DNA from: an uncultured Bacilli bacterium
GTDB taxonomy: Bacteria; Bacillota_I; Bacilli_A; RF39; UBA660
Assembly (NCBI GenBank): GCA_934162665.1
Contig: CAKPJN010000007.1
Coordinates: forward strand, 7,995-71,994
Direction: 5' to 3'
Length of the DNA: 64,000 nt
Shown here: positions 51,923 through 61,659 of the stretch, in pieces
Numbering within the stretch: position 1 is the first letter of the stretch
Layout: each line of letters begins with the position of its first letter
Translations under genes and position numbers: made by a program
The notes under the pieces: generated by a model
The model's database searches: none
Told to the model about the DNA's origin: nothing
What the model saw: only the letters and a program-made list of their open reading frames with translations

Positions 51923-53470
51923 CTAAATTAAAACTAATATAATGAATATAATAGCTAAAACAACTACTAATTCAAGTAATAATTTCCAAATAGATTTTAC
52001 CCAATCTTTATAAGGAATATCTAAATAAGATAATACTCCCATTAATATCATACTAGTTGGAGCAATTAACATAGTTGCACCATATAGTGATTGGAACATA
52101 ACTCCAATAACAGAATAAACTGTTGAATCAGTAACAACACTAGCTAAATAAGGTAGAGAACTGTTAAATGCATAAGCAGGATCTACATTAAAGAAACTAG
52201 CTAAGATTGCTACAAGACTTGAAGTTAATACATTAAATCCTTTAGTAATTCCTAATATAGCTTTATAAATAACTAATTGGAATGGATGATATGTAACAAT
52301 AACTAAACAAGTATATAGTAATAATACTATAATAGCTGGTTTTATTGCTTTCTTTGCACCATCTTTGATTCCATCAATCATATCATCAAAACTAACTTTA
52401 TAAATTAGTGATAATAATAACATTGCAATCATTAATACAACTGACATTTCAGCTACTGTCCAGTTACCAAAATCTTTTACAGTTCCAAGTATTTTTCCAA
52501 ATAACTCAAAACCAAATAATTTAAATTCAGTAACAGAAGCAGTTACATCAGTAAATACAGTATTATTAAATGCACCAGTCCAAGATATAAATGCAAGAAC
52601 TAATACTACAAATATCATTCCTAAAATTATAGTTAAAGGAACTATACTATGTTTCTTGCCCTTTACTTCATTAGGAACAAATTCATCTAATTCATCCTTA
52701 ACAGCAACAACAATTTTTTCTTCTGACTTTGCTGCAGCTTTAACAGAAGATTTAGCAGCTGTTTTTGTTGTCTTAGTAGTCTTTGTTGTTTTACTAGTTT
52801 TAGTTTTAGAAGTTTTTTCTTCTTTAGCAACTTCAACTTTCTTTGTTGATTTTTTCTTACTATCTAATTTTTTAATATATAATAGTGTATTAAAAATAAG
52901 TAAGATTAAACCTATTACTAAAATAACTATCTTAGTAATAATTTCTGAATCAATCTTTAATGATAAAACTCCCATAATAAGACTAGTATTTCCATAACCA
53001 TAAGTTGAACCAGCCATACCAATCATAGTTGAACCAACAACTGTAAGTGCAGCAACCATCTTATCATATCCCATAAGTAAAATTAAAGAAATTACCATAG
53101 GGAAAAATACTATTAGGCCTACTTGTAATCCACATACAGATGTTAATACAGCGAATAATACCATAATAACTGAAATTACTATTTTTTCTTTACCTTTAAA
53201 ACATTTAACCATCTTATCAAGTAAGCTACGATAAGCTCCTATTTTATTTAAAACACCATAGAAAGCACCAACTACTAATACAAATATAGCTAAATATCCA
53301 AAGTAAGATAAAACAGTTGATGGATAACTAAATAAATCAAATAGTCCCATTTGAATGCGTCCTTGATCAACATATCCACCTGAATAATATGCAGCAGGTA
53401 ATATCCAAGTTAGTAATAATAATACTAAAATTATTATAAGAACGACTTTTAATGTATTATGTTTTTTCAT
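51923..53470 (-). CDS. YfcC/DcuC-like carrier with Lys/Thr-rich cytoplasmic insert
   Basis: A 515-residue integral membrane protein with about 11-12 helices in two halves. MKKHNTLKVVLIIILVLLLL and the following LPAAYYSGGYVD, FYGVLNKIGAYRSLLDKMV and the second half (SFFNVDPAYAFNSSLPYLAS) fit the YfcC family (C4-dicarboxylate or basic amino acid carriers). Between the halves is a cytoplasmic insert of about 60 residues rich in Lys, Thr, Ala and Ser, made of short K-T-T and K-T-S repeats. The substrate is unknown. It is a single-gene unit. Confidence 0.8.
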   Translation of the reverse strand: MKKHNTLKVVLIIILVLLLLTWILPAAYYSGGYVDQGRIQMGLFDLFSYPSTVLSYFGYLAIFVLVVGAFYGVLNKIGAYRSLLDKMVKCFKGKEKIVISVIMVLFAVLTSVCGLQVGLIVFFPMVISLILLMGYDKMVAALTVVGSTMIGMAGSTYGYGNTSLIMGVLSLKIDSEIITKIVILVIGLILLIFNTLLYIKKLDSKKKSTKKVEVAKEEKTSKTKTSKTTKTTKTTKTAAKSSVKAAAKSEEKIVVAVKDELDEFVPNEVKGKKHSIVPLTIILGMIFVVLVLAFISWTGAFNNTVFTDVTASVTEFKLFGFELFGKILGTVKDFGNWTVAEMSVVLMIAMLLLSLIYKVSFDDMIDGIKDGAKKAIKPAIIVLLLYTCLVIVTYHPFQLVIYKAILGITKGFNVLTSSLVAILASFFNVDPAYAFNSSLPYLASVVTDSTVYSVIGVMFQSLYGATMLIAPTSMILMGVLSYLDIPYKDWVKSIWKLLLELVVVLAIIFIILVLI

Positions 53471-53548
53471 AATTAACCTCCCATTATCATTATACTACAT
53501 TAACCATATTTTACAAGCTTTTGAATATGTTTTTTATGAAATTATTGG

Positions 53549-53575
53549 AAAAAAAAAGAGTAAATAATCACTCTA
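53549..53575 (-). terminator. Terminator after lysS
   Basis: GAGTGA and TTACTC pair (one G-U) with a 4-base loop, followed by T9 on the minus strand at the lysS stop. Confidence 0.75.
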
Positions 53576-55060
53576 ATTTTCATTATCAGATGTATCTAGT
53601 GGCTTCATTAAAGGAAACATTACTACATCTTTTATATTACAACTATTAGTAAGAAGCTGAACCATTCTATCAATACCCATTCCCCAACCAGAAATAGGAG
53701 GCATACCATATTCCATAGCCGAAATATAATCATAATCCATATCCATAGCCTCTAAATCTCCAGCCTCCTTTAATTTTGCCTGATCTAAAAGCTTTTCTTC
53801 TTGCTCTACTGGATTAACAAGTTCTGAATATCCATTAACAATTTCTGCACCATTAACTACTAACTGAAAACGATCTGATATTTCAGGATTTAAATCATTA
53901 GTACGAGCTAAAGGAGATAAACTAACAGGATGTTCTGTTAAATAAATAGGTCCAACCAAAAATGGTCTAGCAACTTTCTTATATAAAACATCTACTAAGT
54001 TTCCAAATCCTAAATCTTCAATAGGTGTTTCACTCTCTAATTCAATTTTATCTTCTTTAATTTTAGCAAGTAATAACTCTTTAGTATTATACTCATTAAT
54101 ATCAATATTTGCATATTTAACAATCAAATCTCTAAATGATACAATAGGCCATTCACCGCTCATATCAACTTCCCTATCATCTATATTAACTTTAAGAGTA
54201 CCAAAAATATTTTGAATAATTGTTTGTAACATATTTTGAATTAATTTCATATTATCTTTATAATTATAATATGCATGATAACATTCAATCATAGTAAAGT
54301 CTTGTAAATGAGTTTGATCAATTCCTTCATTTCTAAAACATCTACCAACTTCATATACCTTAGGAATACCAGCCACTACTGCTCTTTTCATATAAGTTTC
54401 AGGAGCAATTCGTAAATAAACATCCATATCTAAAGCATTATGATGAGACTTAAATGGTCTTGCAGATGCCCCACTTGCTTTATTATTTAAAATAGGAGTT
54501 TCTATTTCAATATAACCTAAATTATCTAAATAATTTCTTAATTCTTTAATAAATTTAAATCTAATAAGAAATCTATCACGAGTTTCTTGATTCATAATTA
54601 AATCAACATATCTTTGTCTATAACAAGCTTCTTGATCAGTCAATCCATGAAATTTTTCTGGTAATGGTTTTAAAGCTTTTCCTAAAAATTCAAAATTATC
54701 AACTCTAATTGTTTTTTCACCGGTATGAGTAGTAAATACTTCTCCACTTGCACCAATAAAATCTCCAATATCAAAATTATCTTTAAAGAATTTATAGTTT
54801 TCTTCACCAACCATATCAATTTTAATAGATAATTGAATTTTTCCCTTTATATCTCTAATAGTAAGAAAACTCATCTTACCCATTTTTCTCATAAATACTA
54901 TTCTACCAGCTACTCTAACATCAGTTGTACCATCTTCTAAGTCTTTAACAGCATCTATTTCATAATTTACATCATATCTATCAGGATATGGATTACATAC
55001 TTCTCTAATTTTTTCTACTTTTTCTCTACGAACTAATTCTTGTTCACTAAAATTTCTCAT
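53573..55060 (-). CDS. lysS: Lysyl-tRNA synthetase, class II
   Basis: A 495-residue enzyme charging tRNA-Lys. N-terminal OB fold (VRVAGRIVFMRKMGKMSFLT), class II motif 1 (YIEIETPILNNKASGASARP), motif 2 (VYEVGRCFRNEGIDQTHLQD, FTMIECYHAY) and motif 3 (PPISGWGMGIDRMVQLLTNS). Length and motifs are standard. It follows the RDD gene by 10 bases and ends in a terminator. Confidence 0.98.
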   Translation of the reverse strand: MRNFSEQELVRREKVEKIREVCNPYPDRYDVNYEIDAVKDLEDGTTDVRVAGRIVFMRKMGKMSFLTIRDIKGKIQLSIKIDMVGEENYKFFKDNFDIGDFIGASGEVFTTHTGEKTIRVDNFEFLGKALKPLPEKFHGLTDQEACYRQRYVDLIMNQETRDRFLIRFKFIKELRNYLDNLGYIEIETPILNNKASGASARPFKSHHNALDMDVYLRIAPETYMKRAVVAGIPKVYEVGRCFRNEGIDQTHLQDFTMIECYHAYYNYKDNMKLIQNMLQTIIQNIFGTLKVNIDDREVDMSGEWPIVSFRDLIVKYANIDINEYNTKELLLAKIKEDKIELESETPIEDLGFGNLVDVLYKKVARPFLVGPIYLTEHPVSLSPLARTNDLNPEISDRFQLVVNGAEIVNGYSELVNPVEQEEKLLDQAKLKEAGDLEAMDMDYDYISAMEYGMPPISGWGMGIDRMVQLLTNSCNIKDVVMFPLMKPLDTSDNEN

Positions 55061-55070
55061 ACTAACACTC

Positions 55071-55673
55071 CTAATCTACATTAACTACTCTTGTGTGAGA
55101 TAATCTATCATGAATACCTCTACATTCTCTACCACATAAAATCATAAATATTGAAACAATAATTACCAAATATTGAAATCCCATAAATATTGAAGTTGCA
55201 TAAAAATAAACATCTTTACTTGCGAAAATAGTAAATGCTAAAACAAGCATATCTACTAAAATAAAATTAACAATTAATGAACGTATAATAAGATTATTCA
55301 TAGTCAAATCTGATGAATCATTTGTAACAACCCTAATCTTCATTAATTTTTTACCTAAAGTTTGACCATTATTATAAAGCTGATAAACAACAAAATATAA
55401 AATTAACATAATTACTTCTATAATAGTAGCTATTCCATTAGCTCTTGATATTTCATAACTAATATCTGCACTTTGATTTAAAAATGTTTTTAAATCAATT
55501 TTTCCAGCTATATATTGATCAGCAACTTTATTACTTTCTACTGATAATTTTTCTATAGACGAAGTCTTTACAAATGGAGTAGATAATAAACCAGAAACTA
55601 TTCCGACAATCATCATATCAATAATAAAAGCTATTACTCTCTGAAAACAATATGCACTTTCTTTCTTTTCCAT
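55071..55673 (-). CDS. RDD family membrane protein
   Basis: A 200-residue protein with about four helices. The RDD pattern is seen in FQRVIAFIIDMMIVGIVSGL (Arg in R-V-I, Asp pair D-M in the first helix) and in NGQTLGKKLMKIRVVTNDSS, the conserved G-Q-T-x-G-K-x-x-x-x-I-x-V loop. RDD proteins may be transporters, some of them sodium or compatible-solute linked; the function is not settled. It begins one base after dus and stands before lysS. Confidence 0.85.
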   Translation of the reverse strand: MEKKESAYCFQRVIAFIIDMMIVGIVSGLLSTPFVKTSSIEKLSVESNKVADQYIAGKIDLKTFLNQSADISYEISRANGIATIIEVIMLILYFVVYQLYNNGQTLGKKLMKIRVVTNDSSDLTMNNLIIRSLIVNFILVDMLVLAFTIFASKDVYFYATSIFMGFQYLVIIVSIFMILCGRECRGIHDRLSHTRVVNVD

Positions 55674-56648
55674 TTAATTTTCCTCCCTAAATTTCTCTAA
55701 TATCATGATTATATCATGAATATTATTAGTTTGATATACTTTATTTTTAATTTCACTTGCCCCTTTAACTGATTTTAAGTACCAACCTATATGATTTCTT
55801 ATTTCAAGCGAAGCTAACTTCTCATCTTTAATATCTCTTAAATATTCTAAATGTTTTAAGCACATATCAATTTTAAGAGTAAGAGAAATATCATTATTAT
55901 AAAAACCTTTCTCTAAATAATCAATAGTATTTTTTATTAACCAAGGATTTCCCAAAACACCTCTACCAATCATTACCGCATCACACCCAGTTTCATCAAG
56001 CATTCTTTTAGCATCCTCAGGACTCTTAATATCACCATTACCTATAACTGGTATATTAACACTCTCTTTAACTTTTTTTATTATACTCCAATCAGCTTTT
56101 CCACTATATCCCTGATTTCTTGTCCTAGGATGAATACATATAGCACTAGCACCAGCTTTTTCAATAACTTTAGCTATCTCTACTGCATTAATATTATTAC
56201 TATCCCAGCCACTACGAATTTTAACTGTAACAGGTATATTAACCGCTTCCTTAACCGCTTTCACAATCTCATATACTTTATCAGGTGACTTTAATAGTGC
56301 TGAACCTGCCTGAGCTCTAACTGCAACTTTTGGTACAGGACATCCCATATTAATATCAATAATATCTGGTTTCATTTCTTGTTCTATATATTTAGCCGCA
56401 GTAACAAAAGAATCTTTATCACTTCCAAAAATTTGTTGTGAAATAGGCCTTTCAAAATCAGTCATATAAAGCATATCGATAGTCTTTTCATTTTGATAAG
56501 TAATTGCCTTATCACTAACCATTTCAGCATAAATTAATCCACAACCCATTTCTTTACAAATACGTCTAAATGCTGAATTACAAATACCAGCCATTGGCGC
56601 TAAAACAACTTGATTTTTAATTTTAACATTTCCAATTTTCCACTCCAT
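55674..56648 (-). CDS. dus: tRNA-dihydrouridine synthase (Dus)
   Basis: A 324-residue flavoenzyme reducing uridines in tRNA. TIM-barrel with VVLAPMAGICNSAFRRICKE, IDINMGCPVPKVAVRAQAGS (catalytic Cys of C-P), TVKIRSGWDSNNINA, IHPRTRNQGYSGKADW and VIGNGDIKSPEDAKRMLDET. Size and motifs fit the DusB group in Bacillota. It is followed immediately by the RDD gene and lysS, a common order. Confidence 0.94.
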   Translation of the reverse strand: MEWKIGNVKIKNQVVLAPMAGICNSAFRRICKEMGCGLIYAEMVSDKAITYQNEKTIDMLYMTDFERPISQQIFGSDKDSFVTAAKYIEQEMKPDIIDINMGCPVPKVAVRAQAGSALLKSPDKVYEIVKAVKEAVNIPVTVKIRSGWDSNNINAVEIAKVIEKAGASAICIHPRTRNQGYSGKADWSIIKKVKESVNIPVIGNGDIKSPEDAKRMLDETGCDAVMIGRGVLGNPWLIKNTIDYLEKGFYNNDISLTLKIDMCLKHLEYLRDIKDEKLASLEIRNHIGWYLKSVKGASEIKNKVYQTNNIHDIIMILEKFREEN

Positions 56649-56708
56649 AATCTCTCCCCTTAATAAAGCAATGATAGTATACTATAAAATAAACTTTTTT
56701 TCAAACTA

Positions 56709-56731
56709 AAAGAATTAATCAACATTAATTC
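56709..56731 (-). terminator. Terminator after mscL
   Basis: GAATTAAT and ATTAATTC form an 8-bp stem with a 4-base loop, followed by TTTTAGTTTG on the minus strand. Confidence 0.7.
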
Positions 56732-56748
56732 CTCTTTTATATCTATTT

Positions 56749-57177
56749 CTATTTACTCTTTTTCTTTTTTAATAAATCCCTTATTTCTTCTAAAAGTAAT
56801 ACCTCATCACTCTTTTTAGGCTTTTCCTTTTTAGGTTCTTCTTTCTTTTTAAATTTCTCTAACACTTTAATCATCATAAATATTGAACAAGAAATTATTA
56901 AAAAGTCAATAATAGTTTGAATGAACAGACCATACTTTACAACAGCATCTCCAACCTTTATACTCAAATTACTAAAATTCAAACCACCTAACAACACTCC
57001 AATAACAGGCATTAAAATATCATTAACTAAACTAGATACAATCTTACCAAAAGCACCACCTATAATAACACCTACTGCCATATCAACAACATTTCCACGA
57101 GAAATAAAGGCTTTAAATTGTGACACTTCATTAGTTAATTTATTTAACTGTTTATTTGCTTTTTTATCTTTACTCAT
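56749..57177 (-). CDS. mscL: Large-conductance mechanosensitive channel MscL
   Basis: A 142-residue channel subunit. FKAFISRGNVVDMAVGVIIG, then GAFGKIVSSLVNDILMPVIG is TM1 and its entrance; TM2 is VKYGLFIQTIIDFLIISCSI with FMMIKVLEKFKKK; the C-terminal part (EEIRDLLKKK) is a cytoplasmic helix. It opens under membrane tension during osmotic downshock. The ATG is preceded by GGAGGTAC. A monocistronic unit between dus and ftsH. Confidence 0.97.
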   Translation of the reverse strand: MSKDKKANKQLNKLTNEVSQFKAFISRGNVVDMAVGVIIGGAFGKIVSSLVNDILMPVIGVLLGGLNFSNLSIKVGDAVVKYGLFIQTIIDFLIISCSIFMMIKVLEKFKKKEEPKKEKPKKSDEVLLLEEIRDLLKKKKSK

Positions 57178-57221
57178 AAGTACCTCCTGATAAATATTAT
57201 AATGATTATCAAATATTTTTC

Positions 57222-57244
57222 AAAAAAAAAGAGCTATCTCTTTT
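57222..57244 (-). terminator. Terminator after ftsH
   Basis: AAAAGAG and CTCTTTT pair (7 bp, ATAG loop on the minus strand) with a T5 tail at the ftsH stop. Confidence 0.8.
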
Positions 57245-59219
57245 ATTTAGAATCTAACTCTTTTAATAATTCAGCTTTACTCATTTTAGAATAATTCTTA
57301 ACACCTTTTTCTTTTGCCATTTCTCTTAGCTTTGTTAAAGACATATTTTCAAGTCCATCATTTTCATTTGCCTCAGGCATTTTTCCATTCTTAACTAAAT
57401 AATCAATTTGTTCTTTAGTTAATGTTTCATATTCTAATAAAGTCTCAGCAATAAGTTTTAATAAATCTTTATTACCTTTAATTATTTTTGTTGCTTTAGC
57501 ATGGCACTCATCAATAATCTTTCGCATTTCCATATCTATTTCATTAGCAACTTCATTAGAGAAGTGTTGTGTTTTATTATAATCTCTACCTAAGAAAACA
57601 CTACCTTCTTGTTGTTCAAATTGAAGTGGTCCTAAATCACTCATTCCATACTCACAAACCATAGCGCGAACAATTTTTGTTGCTTTTTCAAAATCGTTAT
57701 GAGCTCCTGTTGTTATTTCACCAAAAACAATTTCTTCAGCTGTACGTCCACCAAGTAATCCTGTAATTTCTTCTAACAAATCAGTCTTTGTAGAACAAAG
57801 CTTTTCTTCATTAGGAACCATCATATTATATCCACCAGCTGATCCACGTGGAATAATAGTAACTTTTTGAACATCATTAGCATTATCAAGTTTTAACCCT
57901 ATAACAGCATGTCCTGCTTCATGATATGCAACTAACTTACGATCTGCTTCACTATATTTATGAGATGTTTTAGCAGGTCCCATTAAAACTCTATCAGTAG
58001 CTTCATCTACTTCACTCATTGTAATTTTTTCTTTATTACGTCTAACTGCAAGAAGTGCAGCTTCATTAAGTAAATTTTCAAGATCAGCACCACTAAATCC
58101 AGGTGTTCTCTTAGCTAAGTTATCTAAAGTTACGCCATTAGCAAGAATTTTATTCTTAGCATGAACTGCAAGTATTTCTTCACGACCCTTTACATCTGGT
58201 AAATTAACAGTAACTTGACGGTCAAATCTACCCGGTCTTAAAAGTGCAGGATCTAATACATCTGGTCTATTAGTAGCAGCTATTATAATGATACCTTCAT
58301 TTTCACCAAAGCCATCCATTTCAGTAAGTAATTGATTAAGTGTTTGTTCACGTTCATCATGTCCACCACCAAGACCTGTTCCTCTTTGTCTACCAACAGC
58401 ATCTATTTCATCAATAAATATTAAACAAGGAGCATTTCTCTTTGCTTGTTGGAACATATCTCTAACACGACTAGCACCAACACCAACAAATAACTCAACA
58501 AAGTCAGAACCACTTATAAAATAAAACGGTACATTAGCCTCTCCTGCAACTGCACGAGCAAGTAAAGTTTTTCCTGTTCCTGGAGGACCAAATAATAATA
58601 CACCTTTTGGAATTCTAGCACCTAACTTTTGGAATTTCTTTGGATTCTTTAAAAAGTCTATTAATTCTTTTACTTCTTCTTTTTCTTCTTTAAGTCCAGC
58701 AACATCTTTGAATGTTACTTTATTATTATTAGTACTTAATCTTGCTTTACTTTTACCAAAATCCATAGAGCTCTTATTTCCAGCCATCTGACGATTTAAG
58801 AAAAGGAATGCAAAACCAATAAGTAATACAAAAGGTAATACATTAACTACAATTAATAATAATGAAGATGAATCAGGATCAGCACGAGTTACAAACTTAA
58901 AGTCTTGTACTTCACTAACTTCAACAATTTGTTTCATAACTTGATCACTAAGTGGAAGTCTTGCAAAGAATGTTTGATTTGCTTTATATCCTTTTAACTT
59001 TCCACGAGCTTCATAAGTCACTGCATTAGTCCTAGCAGTTAACTCTAACTCCTTAATATCTCCTGCATTAAGCTTATCTACAAATTCATTATATGTAAGA
59101 ACCTTAACATCATTATTCATAACGTTAAATACATAAAATATTCCTAACATTATAACTGCTAAAAATAAATATGGTAATAACCCTTTTTTCACGGTTTTTT
59201 TATCAATGTTTTTATTCAC
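57243..59219 (-). CDS. ftsH: ATP-dependent zinc metalloprotease FtsH
   Basis: A 658-residue membrane AAA protease. Two N-terminal helices (LPYLFLAVIMLGIFYVFNVM; SSLLLIVVNVLPFVLLIGFA), AAA with GVLLFGPPGTGKTLLARAVA, second region ATNRPDVLDPALLRPGRFDR and zinc motif HEAGH. The C-terminus ends with a SAP-like helix pair (LTKLREMAKEKGVKNYSKM, LLKELDSK). It removes misfolded or unwanted membrane proteins. AGGAGGAGAAA precedes the ATG. It follows tilS by 11 bases, as in Bacillus (tilS-hprT-ftsH), but hprT is missing. Confidence 0.97.
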   Translation of the reverse strand: MNKNIDKKTVKKGLLPYLFLAVIMLGIFYVFNVMNNDVKVLTYNEFVDKLNAGDIKELELTARTNAVTYEARGKLKGYKANQTFFARLPLSDQVMKQIVEVSEVQDFKFVTRADPDSSSLLLIVVNVLPFVLLIGFAFLFLNRQMAGNKSSMDFGKSKARLSTNNNKVTFKDVAGLKEEKEEVKELIDFLKNPKKFQKLGARIPKGVLLFGPPGTGKTLLARAVAGEANVPFYFISGSDFVELFVGVGASRVRDMFQQAKRNAPCLIFIDEIDAVGRQRGTGLGGGHDEREQTLNQLLTEMDGFGENEGIIIIAATNRPDVLDPALLRPGRFDRQVTVNLPDVKGREEILAVHAKNKILANGVTLDNLAKRTPGFSGADLENLLNEAALLAVRRNKEKITMSEVDEATDRVLMGPAKTSHKYSEADRKLVAYHEAGHAVIGLKLDNANDVQKVTIIPRGSAGGYNMMVPNEEKLCSTKTDLLEEITGLLGGRTAEEIVFGEITTGAHNDFEKATKIVRAMVCEYGMSDLGPLQFEQQEGSVFLGRDYNKTQHFSNEVANEIDMEMRKIIDECHAKATKIIKGNKDLLKLIAETLLEYETLTKEQIDYLVKNGKMPEANENDGLENMSLTKLREMAKEKGVKNYSKMSKAELLKELDSK

Positions 59220-59230
59220 TTTTTCTCCTC

Positions 59231-60550
59231 CTACCTGTATTTCATTATTATATCATAACTTTCATTTTTTTGTTTGTCAAATTTAGATTTTTTTAACCCT
59301 GGCAACCAAACAACTTTACCAAGCGAATCAACAACAATAGGCCAATTTTCTCGATCACTCAATTTTATTTTTTTATCAATAAAAATATCCTTGATTTTTC
59401 TAGAACCATCTAAACCCTTAATATACATTCTATCTCCATATTTTCTTGTTCTAATAATTAAAGGTAATTTAACTTCTTTACTATTAAGCCTACATATATT
59501 ATTACTATTATCATTAGTATCAGAAACTAATTCTATATAATGATTATTAGGTAATTTTGCATATTGATTAAATTCTATTTCATAACTTAATATTTCTTCA
59601 GTACTTCTTTTTAATTCTACAAAATTATAACTCTTTATCGCAACAACCTCATTAGGTAAATTAATCAAGCCATTAACTTTATTACTATAAATTAAGTCAT
59701 TAATTAATTTAATATGTCTATCATTAATAAGAATTAAATCATCTTGATAAAACTCATACATCAAATAATATAAAATTTCTTTCTGTAAAAATGAATCTAT
59801 AGAAATAAACTTATCAATAATAATTTTTTTGTCATCTAAAACATCTTTAAGTACTTTATTTCTTTCTCTTTCAATAAACTTATTTGCATTAATTAAATTC
59901 TCACTAAATTTTAAAAACTTCTTATGAATATACTTATCTTCATTTTTAAGGAATGGTAACACATATTTTCGGTATCTATTTCTAGTATACTTATCACATA
60001 AATTAGATTCATCTATAAAATATTTAATATTATTTTCCTTATCATAGTTCTCAAGTTCTTCTTTAGTAAATTCAATCAAAGGTCTTACTATTTTATATGT
60101 TCCCATATCAACAACTTTATGAAAACCACTATATCCTGCTAAATTAGATCCTCTACTAACTCTCATTAAAATAGTTTCCATCAAATCATCTGCATGATGA
60201 GCTGTCATAAGATAATTGGCTTTATACTTCTCTACCAATCCTTTAAAGAAGTGATAACGTATATTTCTTGCTTCATTTTCAAAATTATCATCACCATATT
60301 CTTCAATAGTCATAGTCTCAAACATTAAATCATTATCATTACAATATTCTTTAATATATATAGCTTCATCATAGCTTTGCTTACGTACATTATGATTAAC
60401 ATGAGCTATTACAATCATAAGATTATATTTTTTTCTTATCTTTAATAGCATATCTACTAAAGCCATAGAGTCTGGTCCACTGGAACAACCAACTACAATG
60501 ATATCATCTTTATTAAATTTAAAACTTTTATCAATTCTTATTCCCATCAT
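59231..60550 (-). CDS. tilS: tRNA(Ile)-lysidine synthetase
   Basis: A 439-residue enzyme modifying C34 of tRNA-Ile(CAU). The PP-loop is VVGCSSGPDSMALVDMLLKI (usual SGGxDS, here SSGPDS), followed by VIAHVNHNVR, LMTAHHADDLMETILMRVSR and YFIDESNLCDKYTRNRYRKY, and a C-terminal TilS domain (LIIRTRKYGDRMYIKG, KIKDIFIDKKI). The start is one of two adjacent ATGs (60550 or 60547) after GGAGG. An essential gene in the divIC-tilS-ftsH order. Confidence 0.95.
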   Translation of the reverse strand: MMGIRIDKSFKFNKDDIIVVGCSSGPDSMALVDMLLKIRKKYNLMIVIAHVNHNVRKQSYDEAIYIKEYCNDNDLMFETMTIEEYGDDNFENEARNIRYHFFKGLVEKYKANYLMTAHHADDLMETILMRVSRGSNLAGYSGFHKVVDMGTYKIVRPLIEFTKEELENYDKENNIKYFIDESNLCDKYTRNRYRKYVLPFLKNEDKYIHKKFLKFSENLINANKFIERERNKVLKDVLDDKKIIIDKFISIDSFLQKEILYYLMYEFYQDDLILINDRHIKLINDLIYSNKVNGLINLPNEVVAIKSYNFVELKRSTEEILSYEIEFNQYAKLPNNHYIELVSDTNDNSNNICRLNSKEVKLPLIIRTRKYGDRMYIKGLDGSRKIKDIFIDKKIKLSDRENWPIVVDSLGKVVWLPGLKKSKFDKQKNESYDIIMKYR

Positions 60551-60634
60551 ATATTCCTCCAAAGACCAGTAAATATTATATCATAATAATTAAAAAGAAA
60601 AAACTCTTATAAACAAAGAAAAGAGATAAAATTT

Positions 60635-60937
60635 CTAATTACCCTCAGGCATTCTCAAAATTATCTCACCATCTTTAGAATATAAGTACTTTTCTCTAGC
60701 ATATCTAGCAATATAATCAGGATCTTGAAGTTTTTTTGCATCAACCTTCAAAACAGATTCCCTCTCTTTCAATTTAGTAAGTTTTACCTCTAATTGTTTT
60801 TTTTCTTGATATTTATCATATATCTCAACCCAATATTTACCGATTGTAAAAGTAGTCACAATAATAATAGCTAAAGATCCAAGCCATAAGAATATAATAC
60901 GTCGTTTCATTTTTTTCTTACTTTGATTCTTCGCCAT
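60635..60937 (-). CDS. divIC: Septum formation initiator DivIC/FtsB family
   Basis: A 100-residue bitopic protein: basic start (MAKNQSKKKMKRRIIF), one helix (LWLGSLAIIIVTTFTIGKYW), a coiled coil (YDKYQEKKQLEVKLTKLKER) and a C-terminal DPDYIARYAREKYLYSKDGE motif typical of DivIC. It joins FtsL and DivIB at the divisome. The ATG at 60937 is preceded by GGTAGGTG; the upstream frame has no site. Between yabQ and tilS, as in Bacillus. Confidence 0.93.
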   Translation of the reverse strand: MAKNQSKKKMKRRIIFLWLGSLAIIIVTTFTIGKYWVEIYDKYQEKKQLEVKLTKLKERESVLKVDAKKLQDPDYIARYAREKYLYSKDGEIILRMPEGN

Positions 60938-61022
60938 TATTACACCTACCCTTCTAACATATATTATAAATTTAGAAAAGAATAGATTCAAGTGGTTTTA
61001 CAAAATTTAATAAAACTTTACA

Positions 61023-61298
61023 CTATTTCTTACGAAAAGATTTAGTAATTGGAAAAGAAAAATAGAAACCAATCAATACCATTAAATAAAAATAAGGATG
61101 AACAACACCATTATTAATAAACTTTAATAAAAAGAAATAAATCAAAGCGCAATTAATAACAAATACTAAAGTCATAATAATTTGAAAAACTCTAGACTTA
61201 GAAAATAATAATCGATAATTAATATTGACTAATAAAGAAAATATAATTCCAAAAACAAATGAAAAAAGTAAAGATATAATCTGTATTTTTAAATTCAT
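61023..61298 (-). CDS. yabQ: Spore cortex biosynthesis protein YabQ
   Basis: A 91-residue protein with three hydrophobic segments (IQIISLLFSFVFGIIFSLLV; IIMTLVFVINCALIYFFLLK; YFYLMVLIGFYFSF). In Bacillus YabQ lies in the forespore outer membrane and is needed for cortex formation. The assignment rests on size, topology and synteny yabP-yabQ-divIC. It overlaps yabP by one base (TAATG). Confidence 0.88.
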   Translation of the reverse strand: MNLKIQIISLLFSFVFGIIFSLLVNINYRLLFSKSRVFQIIMTLVFVINCALIYFFLLKFINNGVVHPYFYLMVLIGFYFSFPITKSFRKK

Positions 61299-61588
61299 TA
61301 TTTAAATAACCTACTAAAAATACTATTTTCTTTATCTTTTTTTGCATTTTCTTCAATATAGTCCATACTATTAATTAATCCTTTTATGGATACAGTTCCC
61401 TGTAATGTATCTAATTTAATAAGTTCAAGCCCCTCACCTTTAATTAACATAAAGCCCATAACTGTTTCAATTAAAAATTGTTCACTATCAAAGTTTTCAA
61501 TCTTTTTAACTCCAGTAATAACTAAATTTTTTCTTTCAAATAAACTAATACCATGATTATAACTATTTAAGTTTTCTTGTTTATCCAT
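61298..61588 (-). CDS. yabP: Sporulation protein YabP
   Basis: A 96-residue protein. The pattern GISLFERKNLVITGVKKIEN, then FDSEQFLIETVMGFMLIKGE and LELIKLDTLQGTVSIKGLI, matches the YabP/YqfC family, which is beta-rich. In Bacillus YabP is a mother-cell spore coat morphogenesis factor. AGGAGGAATT precedes the ATG. It pairs with yabQ downstream. Confidence 0.93.
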   Translation of the reverse strand: MDKQENLNSYNHGISLFERKNLVITGVKKIENFDSEQFLIETVMGFMLIKGEGLELIKLDTLQGTVSIKGLINSMDYIEENAKKDKENSIFSRLFK

Positions 61589-61637
61589 AAAATTCCTCCT
61601 GCTAAATTATATGCATAGAAAAATTTAATAGAACAAA

Positions 61638-61659
61638 TAAAAAAAAGCTTATTCAGCTT
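61638..61659 (-). terminator. Terminator after spoVG
   Basis: AAGCT/AGCTT with a 5-base loop and T8 behind it on the minus strand. The stem overlaps the last spoVG codons. Confidence 0.65.
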
